Assembly (NCBI RefSeq): GCF_007786475.1
Contig: NZ_VNJJ01000003.1
Location: 166,055-230,054, forward strand
DNA: 64,000 bases
From: Cohnella terricola
Lineage (GTDB): Bacteria > Bacillota > Bacilli > Paenibacillales > Paenibacillaceae
Direction: 5' to 3'
The notes under the pieces are model-generated. The model worked only from the letters and a program-made list of their open reading frames with translations. It had not been told where the DNA came from and made no database searches. Within the stretch, counting starts at the first letter, position 1, and every line of letters begins with the position of its first letter. Shown piece by piece: positions 16,123-24,568 of the stretch. A program made the position numbers and the translations under genes.

Positions 16123-17208
16123 ATGCCGTTTTCAAAGTTAAAGCGTCTGTGGTTTTGGAAGAAGAGCATCGTCTGGAAAATCATGATGATCAATGGAATC
16201 GTGATCGGGATCGTGATATGGATCGTCGGAGTTTCAGTAAAAGATTTTGCTTGTCTGCTGGTAAATCAATATAACTTTGTCGACCTGGAAAAACAGCATA
16301 TTTTCAATCAAACGATGCATTTCTATTTATTGCGGGCAAGTCTGATCGCACTATTGGTGGCGGCAATTATTTATTATTTGCTCATGCGTAGAATTCAGAT
16401 TCCGCTTCATAAATTAATGAAATCAACCCGAATGATGAGCGAGGGAAAGTACCCGGAGCCTATTCTAGTTACCTCGGAAGATGAGACTGGCCAGTTAAGC
16501 AGCCACTTTAATCAAATGATCCTTACGCTAAGTCAAACGGAAGAGAGCAGAAAGATGATGTTTAGCAATATCTCGCACGAATTGCGAACACCCTTGAGTA
16601 ATCTCAATGGATATTTGGAGGCGCTGAGTGCCGGAGTGATTCAAGGCGATATCGAACTTTATCGTTCTTTGCATGATGAATCGTTGCACTTATCCAAATT
16701 AGTGGAACAATTGCACCAGCTTGCCGTTTGGGAAAATAGAAGATTCGTAAAACCACAGTGGCAGAAGGTAGACATGTACGCGATTGTACAAACCATCCAT
16801 CAAAGCTTTGAATTGGAATTGAGGAAGTTGAAGATCAAAGTTGAAATCGAGGTCAGTCCAGCATTGGTGCAAGGGGATGAAGTTGGCTTAAGACAGGTCG
16901 TCACTAATTTACTGCAAAACGCAGTACAGTATGACCATGGCGGATGGATCCATATTACAGGCGTTAGGGTTGGGAAAGAATATTGCATTACGATTACCAA
17001 TGCCGGCCAATTCATTCCACCCGAAAAAATCCCTTTTGTTTTCGAACGGCTATACCGGGTTGATTCTTCTAGGCAACGTGGTACAGGAGGTTCCGGGCTA
17101 GGGCTTGCCATTGCAAAAGAAATTGTGCAGCAGCATGGAGGAAGGATAGGCCTAACCCCGAAAGGGAACGAATACGCTTTCTGGTTTACCATCCCCATTT
17201 CACAATAA
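16123..17208 (+). CDS. Sensor histidine kinase
   Basis: A 361-aa membrane kinase. Two transmembrane helices (about 20-40 and 85-105) enclose a short extracytoplasmic loop of about 45 residues; then a HAMP domain, dimerisation domain with SHELRTPLS (phospho-His about 152), N box LLQNAVQYD, and G boxes GTGGSGLGLAIAKEIV. Start at 16123 because GGGAGG is 6 bp upstream; the longer frame from 16075 lacks a site. The small sensor loop argues for sensing within or near the membrane. It partners the regulator at 15330. Confidence 0.9.
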   Translation: MPFSKLKRLWFWKKSIVWKIMMINGIVIGIVIWIVGVSVKDFACLLVNQYNFVDLEKQHIFNQTMHFYLLRASLIALLVAAIIYYLLMRRIQIPLHKLMKSTRMMSEGKYPEPILVTSEDETGQLSSHFNQMILTLSQTEESRKMMFSNISHELRTPLSNLNGYLEALSAGVIQGDIELYRSLHDESLHLSKLVEQLHQLAVWENRRFVKPQWQKVDMYAIVQTIHQSFELELRKLKIKVEIEVSPALVQGDEVGLRQVVTNLLQNAVQYDHGGWIHITGVRVGKEYCITITNAGQFIPPEKIPFVFERLYRVDSSRQRGTGGSGLGLAIAKEIVQQHGGRIGLTPKGNEYAFWFTIPISQ

Positions 17209-17268
17209 CTTTAAAGAATCTTAAAAATGTGATGATACGATTTGATTTGAAGAGACGGAGGTGAAAAA

Positions 17269-17949
17269 TTGAATGCTGTTCAGCTAGGCCCATTTCTTTT
17301 GAATTTTGACCTGCTCATGTTCATCCTTTCAGCCTTTGCCGCCTTTTTGGCCATAAGAATTCGAGTGCTTAGGCTCGACATAGAAGGAACGGTTGCCGAG
17401 AAATATTCTCGTGCCATGGTGCTTGGATTTTTGACTTGGAAACTAAGCTTAATGATTTGGGATCCGGTTTCTGTCATACAACAACCGATGTCGCTGCTTT
17501 ATTTTGATGGAGGAGATTCGGGCATCGCATTGGCATTACTGGTTTCTCTATTATACGTATGGATGCGTACGCGCAAAGATCGCACTTCCGTCGCAATGAA
17601 TCTGGATCTTGCAAGTGCGGGTTGGATTGCGGGCAGCGGTATCTATCATCTCTTGCATTTAACCATGGATACTTCGAATATGCTGTTTCATGTGCTTCAT
17701 ATCATTTTCAATAGTGTACTTGCTATTTGCCTATATGCAAATCATAAAGCTTCCATCGAAATGCATAAATTGGGTCAATTCTGGATGTGGTACAGCCTTG
17801 GGATGGCCAGTATTTATTTTGTTATGAAGGACAAAACGTTATTTATTATCGGTTTTACTAAAGAACAAGTGATCTATATCGTCATTTTTATCGTTGCATT
17901 AAGACTAAGCAAGAAACTGGATCACAAAAAGAGCAAGGAGGTTTATTGA
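17269..17949 (+). CDS. Multi-pass membrane protein in the ccdA-resA operon
   Basis: A 226-aa protein with about six or seven hydrophobic segments. It begins MNAVQLGPFLLNFDLLMFI and continues FLAIRIRVLRLD, faintly recalling the N-terminus of Lgt-type membrane proteins; I cannot name the family. Starts with TTG at 17269, 6 bp after CGGAGGTG. It ends 1 bp before the ccdA-like gene, so translation is coupled. It has no Cys pair, so direct electron transfer is unlikely; it may assist the redox proteins or supply a lipid-linked function. Confidence 0.65.
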   Translation: MNAVQLGPFLLNFDLLMFILSAFAAFLAIRIRVLRLDIEGTVAEKYSRAMVLGFLTWKLSLMIWDPVSVIQQPMSLLYFDGGDSGIALALLVSLLYVWMRTRKDRTSVAMNLDLASAGWIAGSGIYHLLHLTMDTSNMLFHVLHIIFNSVLAICLYANHKASIEMHKLGQFWMWYSLGMASIYFVMKDKTLFIIGFTKEQVIYIVIFIVALRLSKKLDHKKSKEVY

Positions 17950-17950
17950 A

Positions 17951-18667
17951 TTGGAAAGCCCGACTATCGTCATCGCTCTAACTGCTGGAATTCTTTCTTT
18001 TCTCTCGCCTTGCGTTTTTCCGCTAATCCCAGCATATGTGTCGCATTTAACGGGTTCTCTCGTTCAAAACAATAAAATTAATGTAGACAAAAAAATACTG
18101 ATCATTCGATCTATCAGCTTTATTCTGGGCTTCAGCGTCGTTTTTGTTGCGATGGGGGCGTCGGCAAGCTTGATTGGTCAATTTTTTGCCGCTAATCGAA
18201 TGTTGATAGAGAAAATCAGCGGTTTGCTCATTATTGTTTTTGGGTTGCAAATGGCGGGGATCTTAACGCTTCGGTTCTTAATGCTAGATAAAAAATGGGT
18301 GAGCGTTAACCATACGAAGAAGGGAAATGCCAGTTCGTTTATTTTGGGGCTAGCCTTTGGTTCGGGATGGACGCCATGCGTCGGATTGGCTTTATCCTCT
18401 ATTCTGCTGCTTGCCGGCTCGGCGGATACACTATATAGCGGAATGTTTTTGCTGTTAGTGTACTCGATTGGGCTGGGCGTTCCATTTCTTATTTTATCCG
18501 TAATGCTTACTTATTCATTGGGGATCTTGAAAAAAATAAATCGTTGGCTTCCGCTGCTATCAAAGATGAATGGTTGGATATTGATTGGCATGGGCCTGCT
18601 CGTCTTCACCGGGCAGTTGCAAAGGATTAGCGCGTGGTTATCGCAATTTGTCCCAATTTCGTATTAA
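17951..18667 (+). CDS. ccdA: CcdA-type thiol-disulfide membrane transporter (TCS operon)
   Basis: A 238-aa CcdA-family protein with both redox motifs: LSPCVFPLIPAYVSHLTGSL in helix 1 and GSGWTPCVGLALSSILLL in helix 4. It moves reducing equivalents from cytosolic thioredoxin to an extracytoplasmic partner, here almost certainly the ResA-like protein 12 bp downstream. Starts with TTG at 17951 after AAGGAGG, immediately after the stop of the previous gene. It is clearly different in sequence from the ccdA at 12021, so the two modules are not a recent duplication. Confidence 0.9.
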   Translation: MESPTIVIALTAGILSFLSPCVFPLIPAYVSHLTGSLVQNNKINVDKKILIIRSISFILGFSVVFVAMGASASLIGQFFAANRMLIEKISGLLIIVFGLQMAGILTLRFLMLDKKWVSVNHTKKGNASSFILGLAFGSGWTPCVGLALSSILLLAGSADTLYSGMFLLLVYSIGLGVPFLILSVMLTYSLGILKKINRWLPLLSKMNGWILIGMGLLVFTGQLQRISAWLSQFVPISY

Positions 18668-18679
18668 AAGAGGTGTGGT

Positions 18680-19237
18680 ATGAAAAAAAATAGTATAGCC
18701 ATTCTAATTTTATTACTGGTTGTTGGTTGGGGTTTGTACGACTATAGCCAAAGCAATAAAGGGCAGAGCGCAACGACAACTCAACCTCAACAGACGGATG
18801 GCATTGAAATTGGCATTAAGAAAGGAAATCGAGCACCGAACTTTAAATTACTGAATCTAGAGGGAGAAGAAGTTGAACTTTCAGATTTCATCGGCAAGAA
18901 AGTGATATTAAATTTTTGGGCGACTTGGTGCCCGCCTTGTAGAGCAGAGATGCCGCATATGGAGAAAATCTATTCTAAAAATAGCGATGAAGTCGTCGTA
19001 CTTGCCGTCAATGTAACGAGTTCAGAGAAAAGCAGCGGCGATGTGCAGAAATTTGTTGAAGACTTCAAGCTTACATTTCCTGTTGTGATGGATACAGATG
19101 GGAATGTCTCCGGTAAATATCTCGTTTATGCTTATCCAACATCCCTAATGATTGATTCGCAAGGAATTATTCGTGAAGTTTACTTAGGTGCAATGAATGA
19201 AGACATGATGAAAAAAGGAATATCCAATATGAATTGA
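18680..19237 (+). CDS. ResA/TlpA-like membrane-anchored thioredoxin
   Basis: A 185-aa protein with an uncleaved N-terminal signal anchor (residues 5-20) and a TlpA/ResA thioredoxin domain from about 45. Redox site WATWCPPCRAEMP (Cys84, Cys87); cis-proline in YAYPTSLMI. It acts on the outer face of the membrane and takes electrons from the CcdA encoded just upstream. Typical targets are apocytochrome c or sporulation and cell-wall enzymes (as with ResA or StoA); no cytochrome maturation genes are nearby, so the target is open. Confidence 0.88.
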   Translation: MKKNSIAILILLLVVGWGLYDYSQSNKGQSATTTQPQQTDGIEIGIKKGNRAPNFKLLNLEGEEVELSDFIGKKVILNFWATWCPPCRAEMPHMEKIYSKNSDEVVVLAVNVTSSEKSSGDVQKFVEDFKLTFPVVMDTDGNVSGKYLVYAYPTSLMIDSQGIIREVYLGAMNEDMMKKGISNMN

Positions 19238-19259
19238 GCAAAATAAATGAAAAAGCCGA

Positions 19260-19291
19260 AAAACCGAGCAATCGTATATGCTTGGTTTTTC
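19260..19291 (+). terminator. Rho-independent terminator
   Basis: AAAAACCGAGCA pairs with TGCTTGGTTTTT (one G-U pair). Ends the two-component/ccdA/resA-like operon. Confidence 0.85.
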
Positions 19292-19332
19292 ACATGGCGG
19301 GAGCACTAAGCACAAAGACAACACTTGATTTT

Positions 19333-19378
19333 ATTAAACGAATGAATATAATTATGTTTAAGCGATTAAACGAATGAA
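19333..19378 (+). promoter_or_regulatory. Direct repeats before the ArsR-family gene
   Basis: ATTAAACGAATGAA occurs at 19333-19346 and again at 19365-19378, 32 bp (three helical turns) apart, directly before the regulator gene. A likely autoregulatory operator. Confidence 0.55.
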
Positions 19379-19395
19379 CGTAATGAGGGGCCTAT

Positions 19396-19719
19396 ATGAG
19401 CAAGCCATTAGAGGATGTTCTGCAACAATTTAGAGACAGCATCCCTTTGCTGGATGTGTTGACCGATGAAAACCGTCAAGCCATTATTATGTTGCTGGCA
19501 CAGCACAAATCGGGACTGAATGTGAATACGATATCGGGCCATATGAAATTGTCCAGACCGGCCATCTCCCATCATTTGAAGGTGTTGAGGCTATCTGGTT
19601 TTATTAAGTCCGAAAAAAAAGGCGTGGAAAATTATTATGTGCTGACTGTCCGAAAACCGCTTGAACAACTCAAAACATTAATTGCTGCCATCGAAGCTGA
19701 ATGCAATGGATCTCAGTAA
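19396..19719 (+). CDS. ArsR-family winged-helix regulator
   Basis: A 107-aa ArsR/SmtB-family repressor. HTH seen at about 45-70: ISGHMKLSRPAISHHLKVLR, followed by a wing (SEKKGVENYYVL). No cysteine lies in the helix that binds metal in ArsR or CadC, so it is not an obvious metal sensor. GAGGGG precedes the ATG. Two 14-bp direct repeats upstream suggest autoregulation, and the quinone oxidoreductase gene 81 bp downstream is the natural target. Confidence 0.88.
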   Translation: MSKPLEDVLQQFRDSIPLLDVLTDENRQAIIMLLAQHKSGLNVNTISGHMKLSRPAISHHLKVLRLSGFIKSEKKGVENYYVLTVRKPLEQLKTLIAAIEAECNGSQ

Positions 19720-19800
19720 GTAACCAAAGACTTGTGTGAATATTTTTGCATAATTGGTTTATAAGTTTAAACTAATAGACATAATGGGAGAGATCTTATA

Positions 19801-20802
19801 ATGAAAGCCATGATCATTGAGAAATATGGAAAAAATGTACCGTTAATATTGGCAGACCGGCCAATGCCACATATCGGAGAACATGATGTACTGGTGGAAA
19901 TTCATGCAGCCAGCTTAAATCCTATTGATTATAAAATCAAAGAAGGGAAAGTCAGATTCCTGTTGAATTACAAATTTCCTCTTATCTTAGGAAATGATTT
20001 TTCCGGGATAGTAGTCAAAGTTGGCGAACGGGTGAGTGCATTTAAACCCGGAGATGAAGTTTACGGAAGACCCCGCAAAGATCGGATCGGCACGTTAGCC
20101 GAATTTATTGCCGTTCATGAGGAAGATATTGCGCTAAAGCCCAACAATCTAAGTTTCGAAGAAGCAGCATCCATACCTCTGGTTGGACTTACGACTTACC
20201 AAGCTTTTTCGGATATTTTGAATCTTCAAAAATACCAAAAAATCTTGATTCACGCAGGCGCAGGCGGCGTTGGAACCTTCGCCATTCAACTGGCCAAATT
20301 GATGGGAGCCTATGTCGCCACGACAGCAAGCGATAAAGGTTATGAGTTGGTCAAATCGCTAGGTGCCGATCTGGTCGTTAATTACAGAAAAGAGAATTTC
20401 GAAGAACTGCTTACCGGATATGACGCTGTTTATGATACTTTAGGGGGAGCAGCCTTGGAAAAATCATTCCGGATACTGAAGCCAAACGGACAGATCGTAT
20501 CCATTTCCGGCATGCCAAACGCAAGATTCGGGAAAGAGCAACAATTGGGTTGGATCAAAACGACAATCTTGTCCATCGTAAGCCGGAAGATCACGGCTCA
20601 TGAGAAGAAAAGCCAAGCGAAATATCATTATCTATTTATGAAACCGAGCGGAACGCAATTGAAAATAATCAAGGAATTTATTGAAGCAGGTCGCATTAAG
20701 CCTATTATTGATAAAGTTTATAGTTTCAAGGATGCAGGAGAAGCGTTTCGTTACCTAGAAGGCGGAAGCGCCAAAGGGAAGGTCGTCATTAGAATAAAAT
20801 AA
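19801..20802 (+). CDS. NADP-dependent quinone oxidoreductase / zinc-less alcohol dehydrogenase family
   Basis: A 333-aa medium-chain dehydrogenase/reductase without the structural-zinc cysteines. Seen: ASLNPIDYKIKEG near residue 38, GNDFSGIV near 64, the NADPH site HAGAGGVGTFAIQLAK near 150, and the C-terminal GKVVIRIK. It belongs with the quinone or enone reductases that detoxify electrophiles. GGGAGAG precedes the start. It follows the ArsR-family gene, with its own AT-rich gap holding the near-palindrome GTTTATAAGTTTAAAC. Followed by a terminator. Confidence 0.85.
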   Translation: MKAMIIEKYGKNVPLILADRPMPHIGEHDVLVEIHAASLNPIDYKIKEGKVRFLLNYKFPLILGNDFSGIVVKVGERVSAFKPGDEVYGRPRKDRIGTLAEFIAVHEEDIALKPNNLSFEEAASIPLVGLTTYQAFSDILNLQKYQKILIHAGAGGVGTFAIQLAKLMGAYVATTASDKGYELVKSLGADLVVNYRKENFEELLTGYDAVYDTLGGAALEKSFRILKPNGQIVSISGMPNARFGKEQQLGWIKTTILSIVSRKITAHEKKSQAKYHYLFMKPSGTQLKIIKEFIEAGRIKPIIDKVYSFKDAGEAFRYLEGGSAKGKVVIRIK

Positions 20803-20844
20803 AACGGGATCTGCGATGGCAGCGACGAGTTTATATCTAGAATA

Positions 20845-20874
20845 GGGCCCTCTGCAAAGGAGGGCTCTTTTATT
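20845..20874 (+). terminator. Rho-independent terminator
   Basis: GCCCTC (20847-20852) pairs with GAGGGC (20860-20865), then TCTTTTATTT. Confidence 0.85.
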
Positions 20875-20939
20875 TGCTAGGATACTCTACGAATGGATTC
20901 AAGGTAAACAGGAAAAAACAACAGGGAGGTGATGGGGAT

Positions 20940-22241
20940 TTGAGCTTCATTACGGATTATTTCACTCATTTACTTGTACAATATGGATACTGGGTTCTGT
21001 TCTTTGCCCTTATGCTTGAATTGATCGCTTTACCGCTTCCGGGAGAATTCATCATGACGTACGCTGGGCTCATCGTATATCAAGGGCAACTGAACTGGAT
21101 ATTATGCATTGTGGCAGCGGGTTTAGGTTCGTGTATCGGCATGACGATCTCCTATTGGATTGGATTTCGGCTTGGCACGCCATTTTTCGAAAAATACGGC
21201 CGTCGTTTTCATTTCGGACCGGAGAAACTGCATCATGTTTCTCGTTGGTACTCGCGATATGGGAACAAGTTGTTGTTGGTTGCTTACTTTATTCCCGGCG
21301 TACGCCATATGACAGGGTTATTTTCCGGGATTACAAGACTACCGTTTCGTAAATATGCTGCCTTCGCGTTTACTGGGGCCGTTCTTTGGGTGAGCATTTT
21401 TATTTCCCTAGGCAGATTACTTGGACCGAAGTGGGAAAGCTACCACCACGCCATTAATCGGTATTTGATCATCGCAGGGGTAATCATGTTCTGTATTTAC
21501 CTTTGCATATATGTGTACCGCAAAAAGAAAGATGAACTGAAAGCGGCTTTCGACGGCTTCTTGGAAAAGGGAGTCACAAGATTTCATTCGATGGGAAAAG
21601 TAAAGTTCATCGTGGTTGCGGCATTCGCCTTTTTCGTGTTATTTACCTCGCTGCTTATCGGCTTAATCCAAGATTTCCTTGCGCACGAATTAACTGCATT
21701 CGATGAGGTAACGGTATTTATCGTTCAACAAATTTTCGACCAGAGTTGGACTGGGATCATGAACAATATCGCTTTATTAGGCTCCTATTCCTACTTTATC
21801 CCGATTATCGTCATTACAGGCATTTGGATCGCTCTCAAAGGAATAGACCGAACTCTCGAACTGACTATCTTAGTCGTTGTCACGCTTGCCGGCAAGGGGT
21901 TAAATGAGCTTCTACGAATTTGGTTTCATCGCGAAGGACCGAGCGGCGGATTTACCGTGTTGACCTTTCCTAGCCAACAAACTATGCTTGCCTTGACGAT
22001 ATACGGATTTGCCGCGTATTTGATCTTTCGTCATTACGGTAACTACGCGGTACGATTCATCGCCTTAATCGGAGTGATAACCGTCTGCTTTTCAGTCGGG
22101 ATCTGCCTGGTGTTTCTGCAACTACAATATCCGAGCGACGTGGCGGCCGGCTACGTTTTCGGCGGAGTTTGGCTGAGTATGAGCGTGATATTGTTAGAAG
22201 TATTGCGAATGATCCGCGGATTGAAAAGGGAATGCCAATAG
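20940..22241 (+). CDS. DedA-PAP2 fusion membrane protein with a degenerate phosphatase domain
   Basis: A 433-aa membrane protein. The N-terminal half (about 1-190) is a DedA/SNARE-associated domain (PLPGEFIMTYAG, then YFIPGVRH.TGLFSG); the C-terminal half (about 225-425) is a PAP2-type domain with six helices. Active PAP2 enzymes need K-x6-RP, PSGH and SR-x5-H-x3-D. Here the first reads RIWFHREGP, the second PSQQ (344-347), and the third has Gln396 where the His should be, with the Arg also lost. The phosphatase domain is therefore probably inactive; the DedA half looks intact (lipid flipping or proton-linked transport). TTG start at 20940, 7 bp after AGGGAGGTGAT. Confidence 0.85.
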   Translation: MSFITDYFTHLLVQYGYWVLFFALMLELIALPLPGEFIMTYAGLIVYQGQLNWILCIVAAGLGSCIGMTISYWIGFRLGTPFFEKYGRRFHFGPEKLHHVSRWYSRYGNKLLLVAYFIPGVRHMTGLFSGITRLPFRKYAAFAFTGAVLWVSIFISLGRLLGPKWESYHHAINRYLIIAGVIMFCIYLCIYVYRKKKDELKAAFDGFLEKGVTRFHSMGKVKFIVVAAFAFFVLFTSLLIGLIQDFLAHELTAFDEVTVFIVQQIFDQSWTGIMNNIALLGSYSYFIPIIVITGIWIALKGIDRTLELTILVVVTLAGKGLNELLRIWFHREGPSGGFTVLTFPSQQTMLALTIYGFAAYLIFRHYGNYAVRFIALIGVITVCFSVGICLVFLQLQYPSDVAAGYVFGGVWLSMSVILLEVLRMIRGLKRECQ

Positions 22242-22254
22242 GCACTCCCTTTTT
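22224..22254 (+). terminator. Terminator overlapping the 3' end of the DedA-PAP2 gene
   Basis: AAAAGGGAATGCC pairs with GGCACTCCCTTTTT. The stop codon lies in the loop region. Flanked by A- and T-runs, so it may act in both directions between the convergent genes. Confidence 0.8.
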
Positions 22255-22271
22255 ATTATCGCGTTCTATCC

Positions 22272-22694
22272 TTATTTACCCTCTTGAACAAACTGCTCTA
22301 CGCGTGCCTTAATGGCATCGCGTACTGCATGGAACTGAGTCATGATTTCGTCTTCCGTTCCGGTCGCTTTCGCCGGGTCGTCGAACCCCCAATGCCATTT
22401 GATCACATTGGGATTGGAGATCACCGGACAATGTTCGTCGGCATGACCGCACAACGTAATCACATAAGTGGCTCGATTCAGAATCTCCGGATCAATGACA
22501 TCGGAGGTATTCGTAGAAATATCAACCCCGTCCTCTGCCATGACTTTAACGGCACGAGGATTAAGTCCGTGCGCCTCAAGACCAGCGCTTTTCACTTCGT
22601 AAAGATGACCCCCAAGCGTATTCAAAAAACCGTCAGCCATTTGACTTCTGCAGGAATTGCCGGTGCAAAGAAAGTATACAAGCGGTTTTGTCAT
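22272..22694 (-). CDS. arsC: Arsenate reductase, thioredoxin-coupled
   Basis: A 140-aa arsenate reductase of the low-molecular-weight phosphatase fold. Catalytic loop CTGNSCR (Cys10-Arg16) and the redox pair Cys82 and Cys89 in LCGHADEHC sit at the same positions as in plasmid pI258 ArsC. It reduces As(V) to As(III), with electrons from thioredoxin. Start at 22694, 9 bp after AAGGAG; the ATG at 22700 is only 3 bp from that site. It is the second gene of the arsB-arsC operon. Confidence 0.95.
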   Translation of the reverse strand: MTKPLVYFLCTGNSCRSQMADGFLNTLGGHLYEVKSAGLEAHGLNPRAVKVMAEDGVDISTNTSDVIDPEILNRATYVITLCGHADEHCPVISNPNVIKWHWGFDDPAKATGTEDEIMTQFHAVRDAIKARVEQFVQEGK

Positions 22695-22720
22695 CGTCAT
22701 TTTCTCCTTAATTAATGAGG

Positions 22721-24010
22721 TTAATTGATAAGCTTTAGCCAGACGTAAAGGCTGGTTAGCGTGATAAAAAGGACAGGGACGGTCAGAACGATTCCGATCT
22801 TGAAGTAATACCCCCAACCGATCTTGACACCTTTGGAAGAAAGCACATGCAACCACAACAGGGTAGCTAAAGAACCGATTGGCGTAATTTTCGGCCCGAG
22901 ATCTGAACCAATTACATTAGCGTAAATGAAGGCTTCTCGAATGATCCCATCGGCATTGGTGCCATGAATCGCGAGCGCATCGATCATCACCGTCGGCATA
23001 TTGTTCATGATCGAAGAGAGAATGGCCGCGATAAACCCGGATCCGACCGAAGCCACGAACAAACCCTGATCTCCAACCCAAGCGAAAAGTCTGCCGAGCT
23101 CATCTGTAAGTCCAACATTGCGTAATCCATACACCACCACGTACATCCCGATCGAGAAGACGACTACTGCCCACGGAGCTCCCTTTACAAGATTCCAGGT
23201 ATGAATCCCTTTGCTTTGTCTAGCCAATATGAGAAAGAGGATTGCGGCAACGCCCGCGATGATGGATACGGGGACGTTTATAAATTCACTCGTCAGATAC
23301 GCGATTAATAAAACAGCTAAAATTATCCATGAAATTCGGAATAACCGCATATCCTTAATGGCTTCCCTAGGCTGCTTTAGTTGAGCAAGATCATATTGCT
23401 TTGGAATGCTCTTTCTAAACATCAGATACAGTACCAGTAAGCTTGCTCCAATCGAGAAGATTGTCGGAACGATCATGCGGCCAGCATATTCGAGGAAACC
23501 GATCTCGAAAAAATCCGCGGACACGATGTTGACCAGATTGCTAACGACGAGCGGAAGAGATGCGGTATCCGAAATGAATCCACTGGCCATAATGAAAGGC
23601 AATATCATTCTTTCATCGAGTTTCAACGCCCTAACCATAGCTAACACGATCGGTGTCAGGATAAGCGCTGCTCCATCGTTCGCGAAAAATGCCGCAACTG
23701 CTGCACCCAGCAATATGACGTAAATAAACATCAGATTGCCGTTGCCTTTGGCAATTCGCGCCATATGAAGAGCAGCCCATTCAAAAAAGCCGATTTCATC
23801 CAAGATCAACGAGATCAGAATCACCGCAACGAATGCGAGTGTTGCATTCCATACGATCCGCGTCACATCCCAGACATCATTCAAACTGACAACCCCGAAG
23901 ATCAATGCCAGGATAGCGCCAGCGCATGCAGACCAGCCGATGTTAAGTCCGCGAGGCTGCCAAATCACAAAAACCAATGTAACGATAAAAATGCCTAATG
24001 CAGTGATCAT
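22721..24010 (-). CDS. arsB: Arsenite efflux permease ArsB
   Basis: A 429-aa ArsB-type permease (ArsB/NhaD superfamily, about 12 helices). Seen: [15 protein letters not shown] near residue 110, [20 protein letters not shown] near 142, and the C-terminal [20 protein letters not shown]. It expels arsenite or antimonite from the cytoplasm. ATG at 24010, 6 bp after AGGGGAGG. The operon reads away from the MerR-family gene at 24105 and their shared promoter holds a perfect MerR-type palindrome. No ArsR gene is adjacent, which is unusual for an ars operon. Confidence 0.93.
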   Translation of the reverse strand: MITALGIFIVTLVFVIWQPRGLNIGWSACAGAILALIFGVVSLNDVWDVTRIVWNATLAFVAVILISLILDEIGFFEWAALHMARIAKGNGNLMFIYVILLGAAVAAFFANDGAALILTPIVLAMVRALKLDERMILPFIMASGFISDTASLPLVVSNLVNIVSADFFEIGFLEYAGRMIVPTIFSIGASLLVLYLMFRKSIPKQYDLAQLKQPREAIKDMRLFRISWIILAVLLIAYLTSEFINVPVSIIAGVAAILFLILARQSKGIHTWNLVKGAPWAVVVFSIGMYVVVYGLRNVGLTDELGRLFAWVGDQGLFVASVGSGFIAAILSSIMNNMPTVMIDALAIHGTNADGIIREAFIYANVIGSDLGPKITPIGSLATLLWLHVLSSKGVKIGWGYYFKIGIVLTVPVLFITLTSLYVWLKLIN

Positions 24011-24069
24011 GAATCCTCCCCTAAGTTGTCCCAAATTGATGGATATTGTATGCTGTGGAAAAGCATATC

Positions 24070-24089
24070 ACTTCAAGTTAACTTGAAGT
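24070..24089. promoter_or_regulatory. Perfect 20-bp palindrome, MerR-type operator
   Basis: ACTTCAAGTTAACTTGAAGT is a perfect palindrome in the 94-bp gap between arsB (minus) and the MerR-family gene (plus), 16 bp before the MerR start. MerR-type operators of this CTTCAAGTT-AACTTGAAG form are well known and usually lie between the -35 and -10 elements of the controlled promoter. Confidence 0.85.
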
Positions 24090-24104
24090 CAAGGGGGAAC
24101 TCCC

Positions 24105-24500
24105 ATGCTATCCATAGGAGAAGTCGCGGAAAAGAGCGGTACAACGACATCGGCTCTACGTTATTATGAACAGATCGGATTGCTTCAGCCGCCTCGGCGC
24201 TTGAATGGCAAACGAGTTTATGAAGATGATATTTTAGGGCGGATAGATACGATAAAGCTCGCGCAAAGCGCAGGGTTTCAAATTCAAGAAATCAAACAGT
24301 TGCTCGATGGATTTGACTCGCAAATCGCTCCCTCCGAGAGATGGAGGCTCATGGCATTGAAGAAACAAGAGGAGCTCGAAGCCAAGATCCAGCAAATGAC
24401 CCGTATGAAAACGATTTTGGCGAACAGCGTGAATTGTGATTGCCTGTCTTGGGAAGAGTGTTTTCAAGAAAGCGACATACAGAAGAGGGAAGGGGATTAA
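24105..24500 (+). CDS. MerR-family regulator divergent from arsB-arsC
   Basis: A 131-aa MerR-family activator or repressor. HTH 1-70 (IGEVAEKSGTTTSALRYYEQ, then IGLL.PPRR), long coiled-coil helix about 80-110, and a C-terminal CDCLSWEEC motif (Cys-x-Cys-x5-Cys) that could bind a thiophilic metal or resembles the tail of SoxR clusters. Located head to head with arsB across the palindrome at 24070-24089. It probably controls itself and the ars operon; As(III) or Sb(III) binding at the cysteines is inference. Confidence 0.85.
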   Translation: MLSIGEVAEKSGTTTSALRYYEQIGLLQPPRRLNGKRVYEDDILGRIDTIKLAQSAGFQIQEIKQLLDGFDSQIAPSERWRLMALKKQEELEAKIQQMTRMKTILANSVNCDCLSWEECFQESDIQKREGD

Positions 24501-24504
24501 AATA

Positions 24505-24561
24505 ACAGACATATAAGAACACAAGCTCCCTCAGAAGGAGCTTGTGTTCTTATATGTCTGT
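24505..24561. terminator. Long perfect hairpin between convergent genes
   Basis: A 25-bp perfect stem (24505-24529 with 24537-24561) and a 7-base loop lie between the MerR gene (plus) and the AKR gene (minus). It probably ends transcription from both sides, although T-runs are poor on each side. The stem is unusually long for a terminator. Confidence 0.65.
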
Positions 24562-24568
24562 CCCATGC

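Noticed and set aside
22721-24010. Reading the arsB product as a general Na+/H+ antiporter (NhaD type)
   Set aside because: The superfamily is shared, but linkage to arsC and the arsB-like N- and C-terminal motifs favour arsenite efflux.
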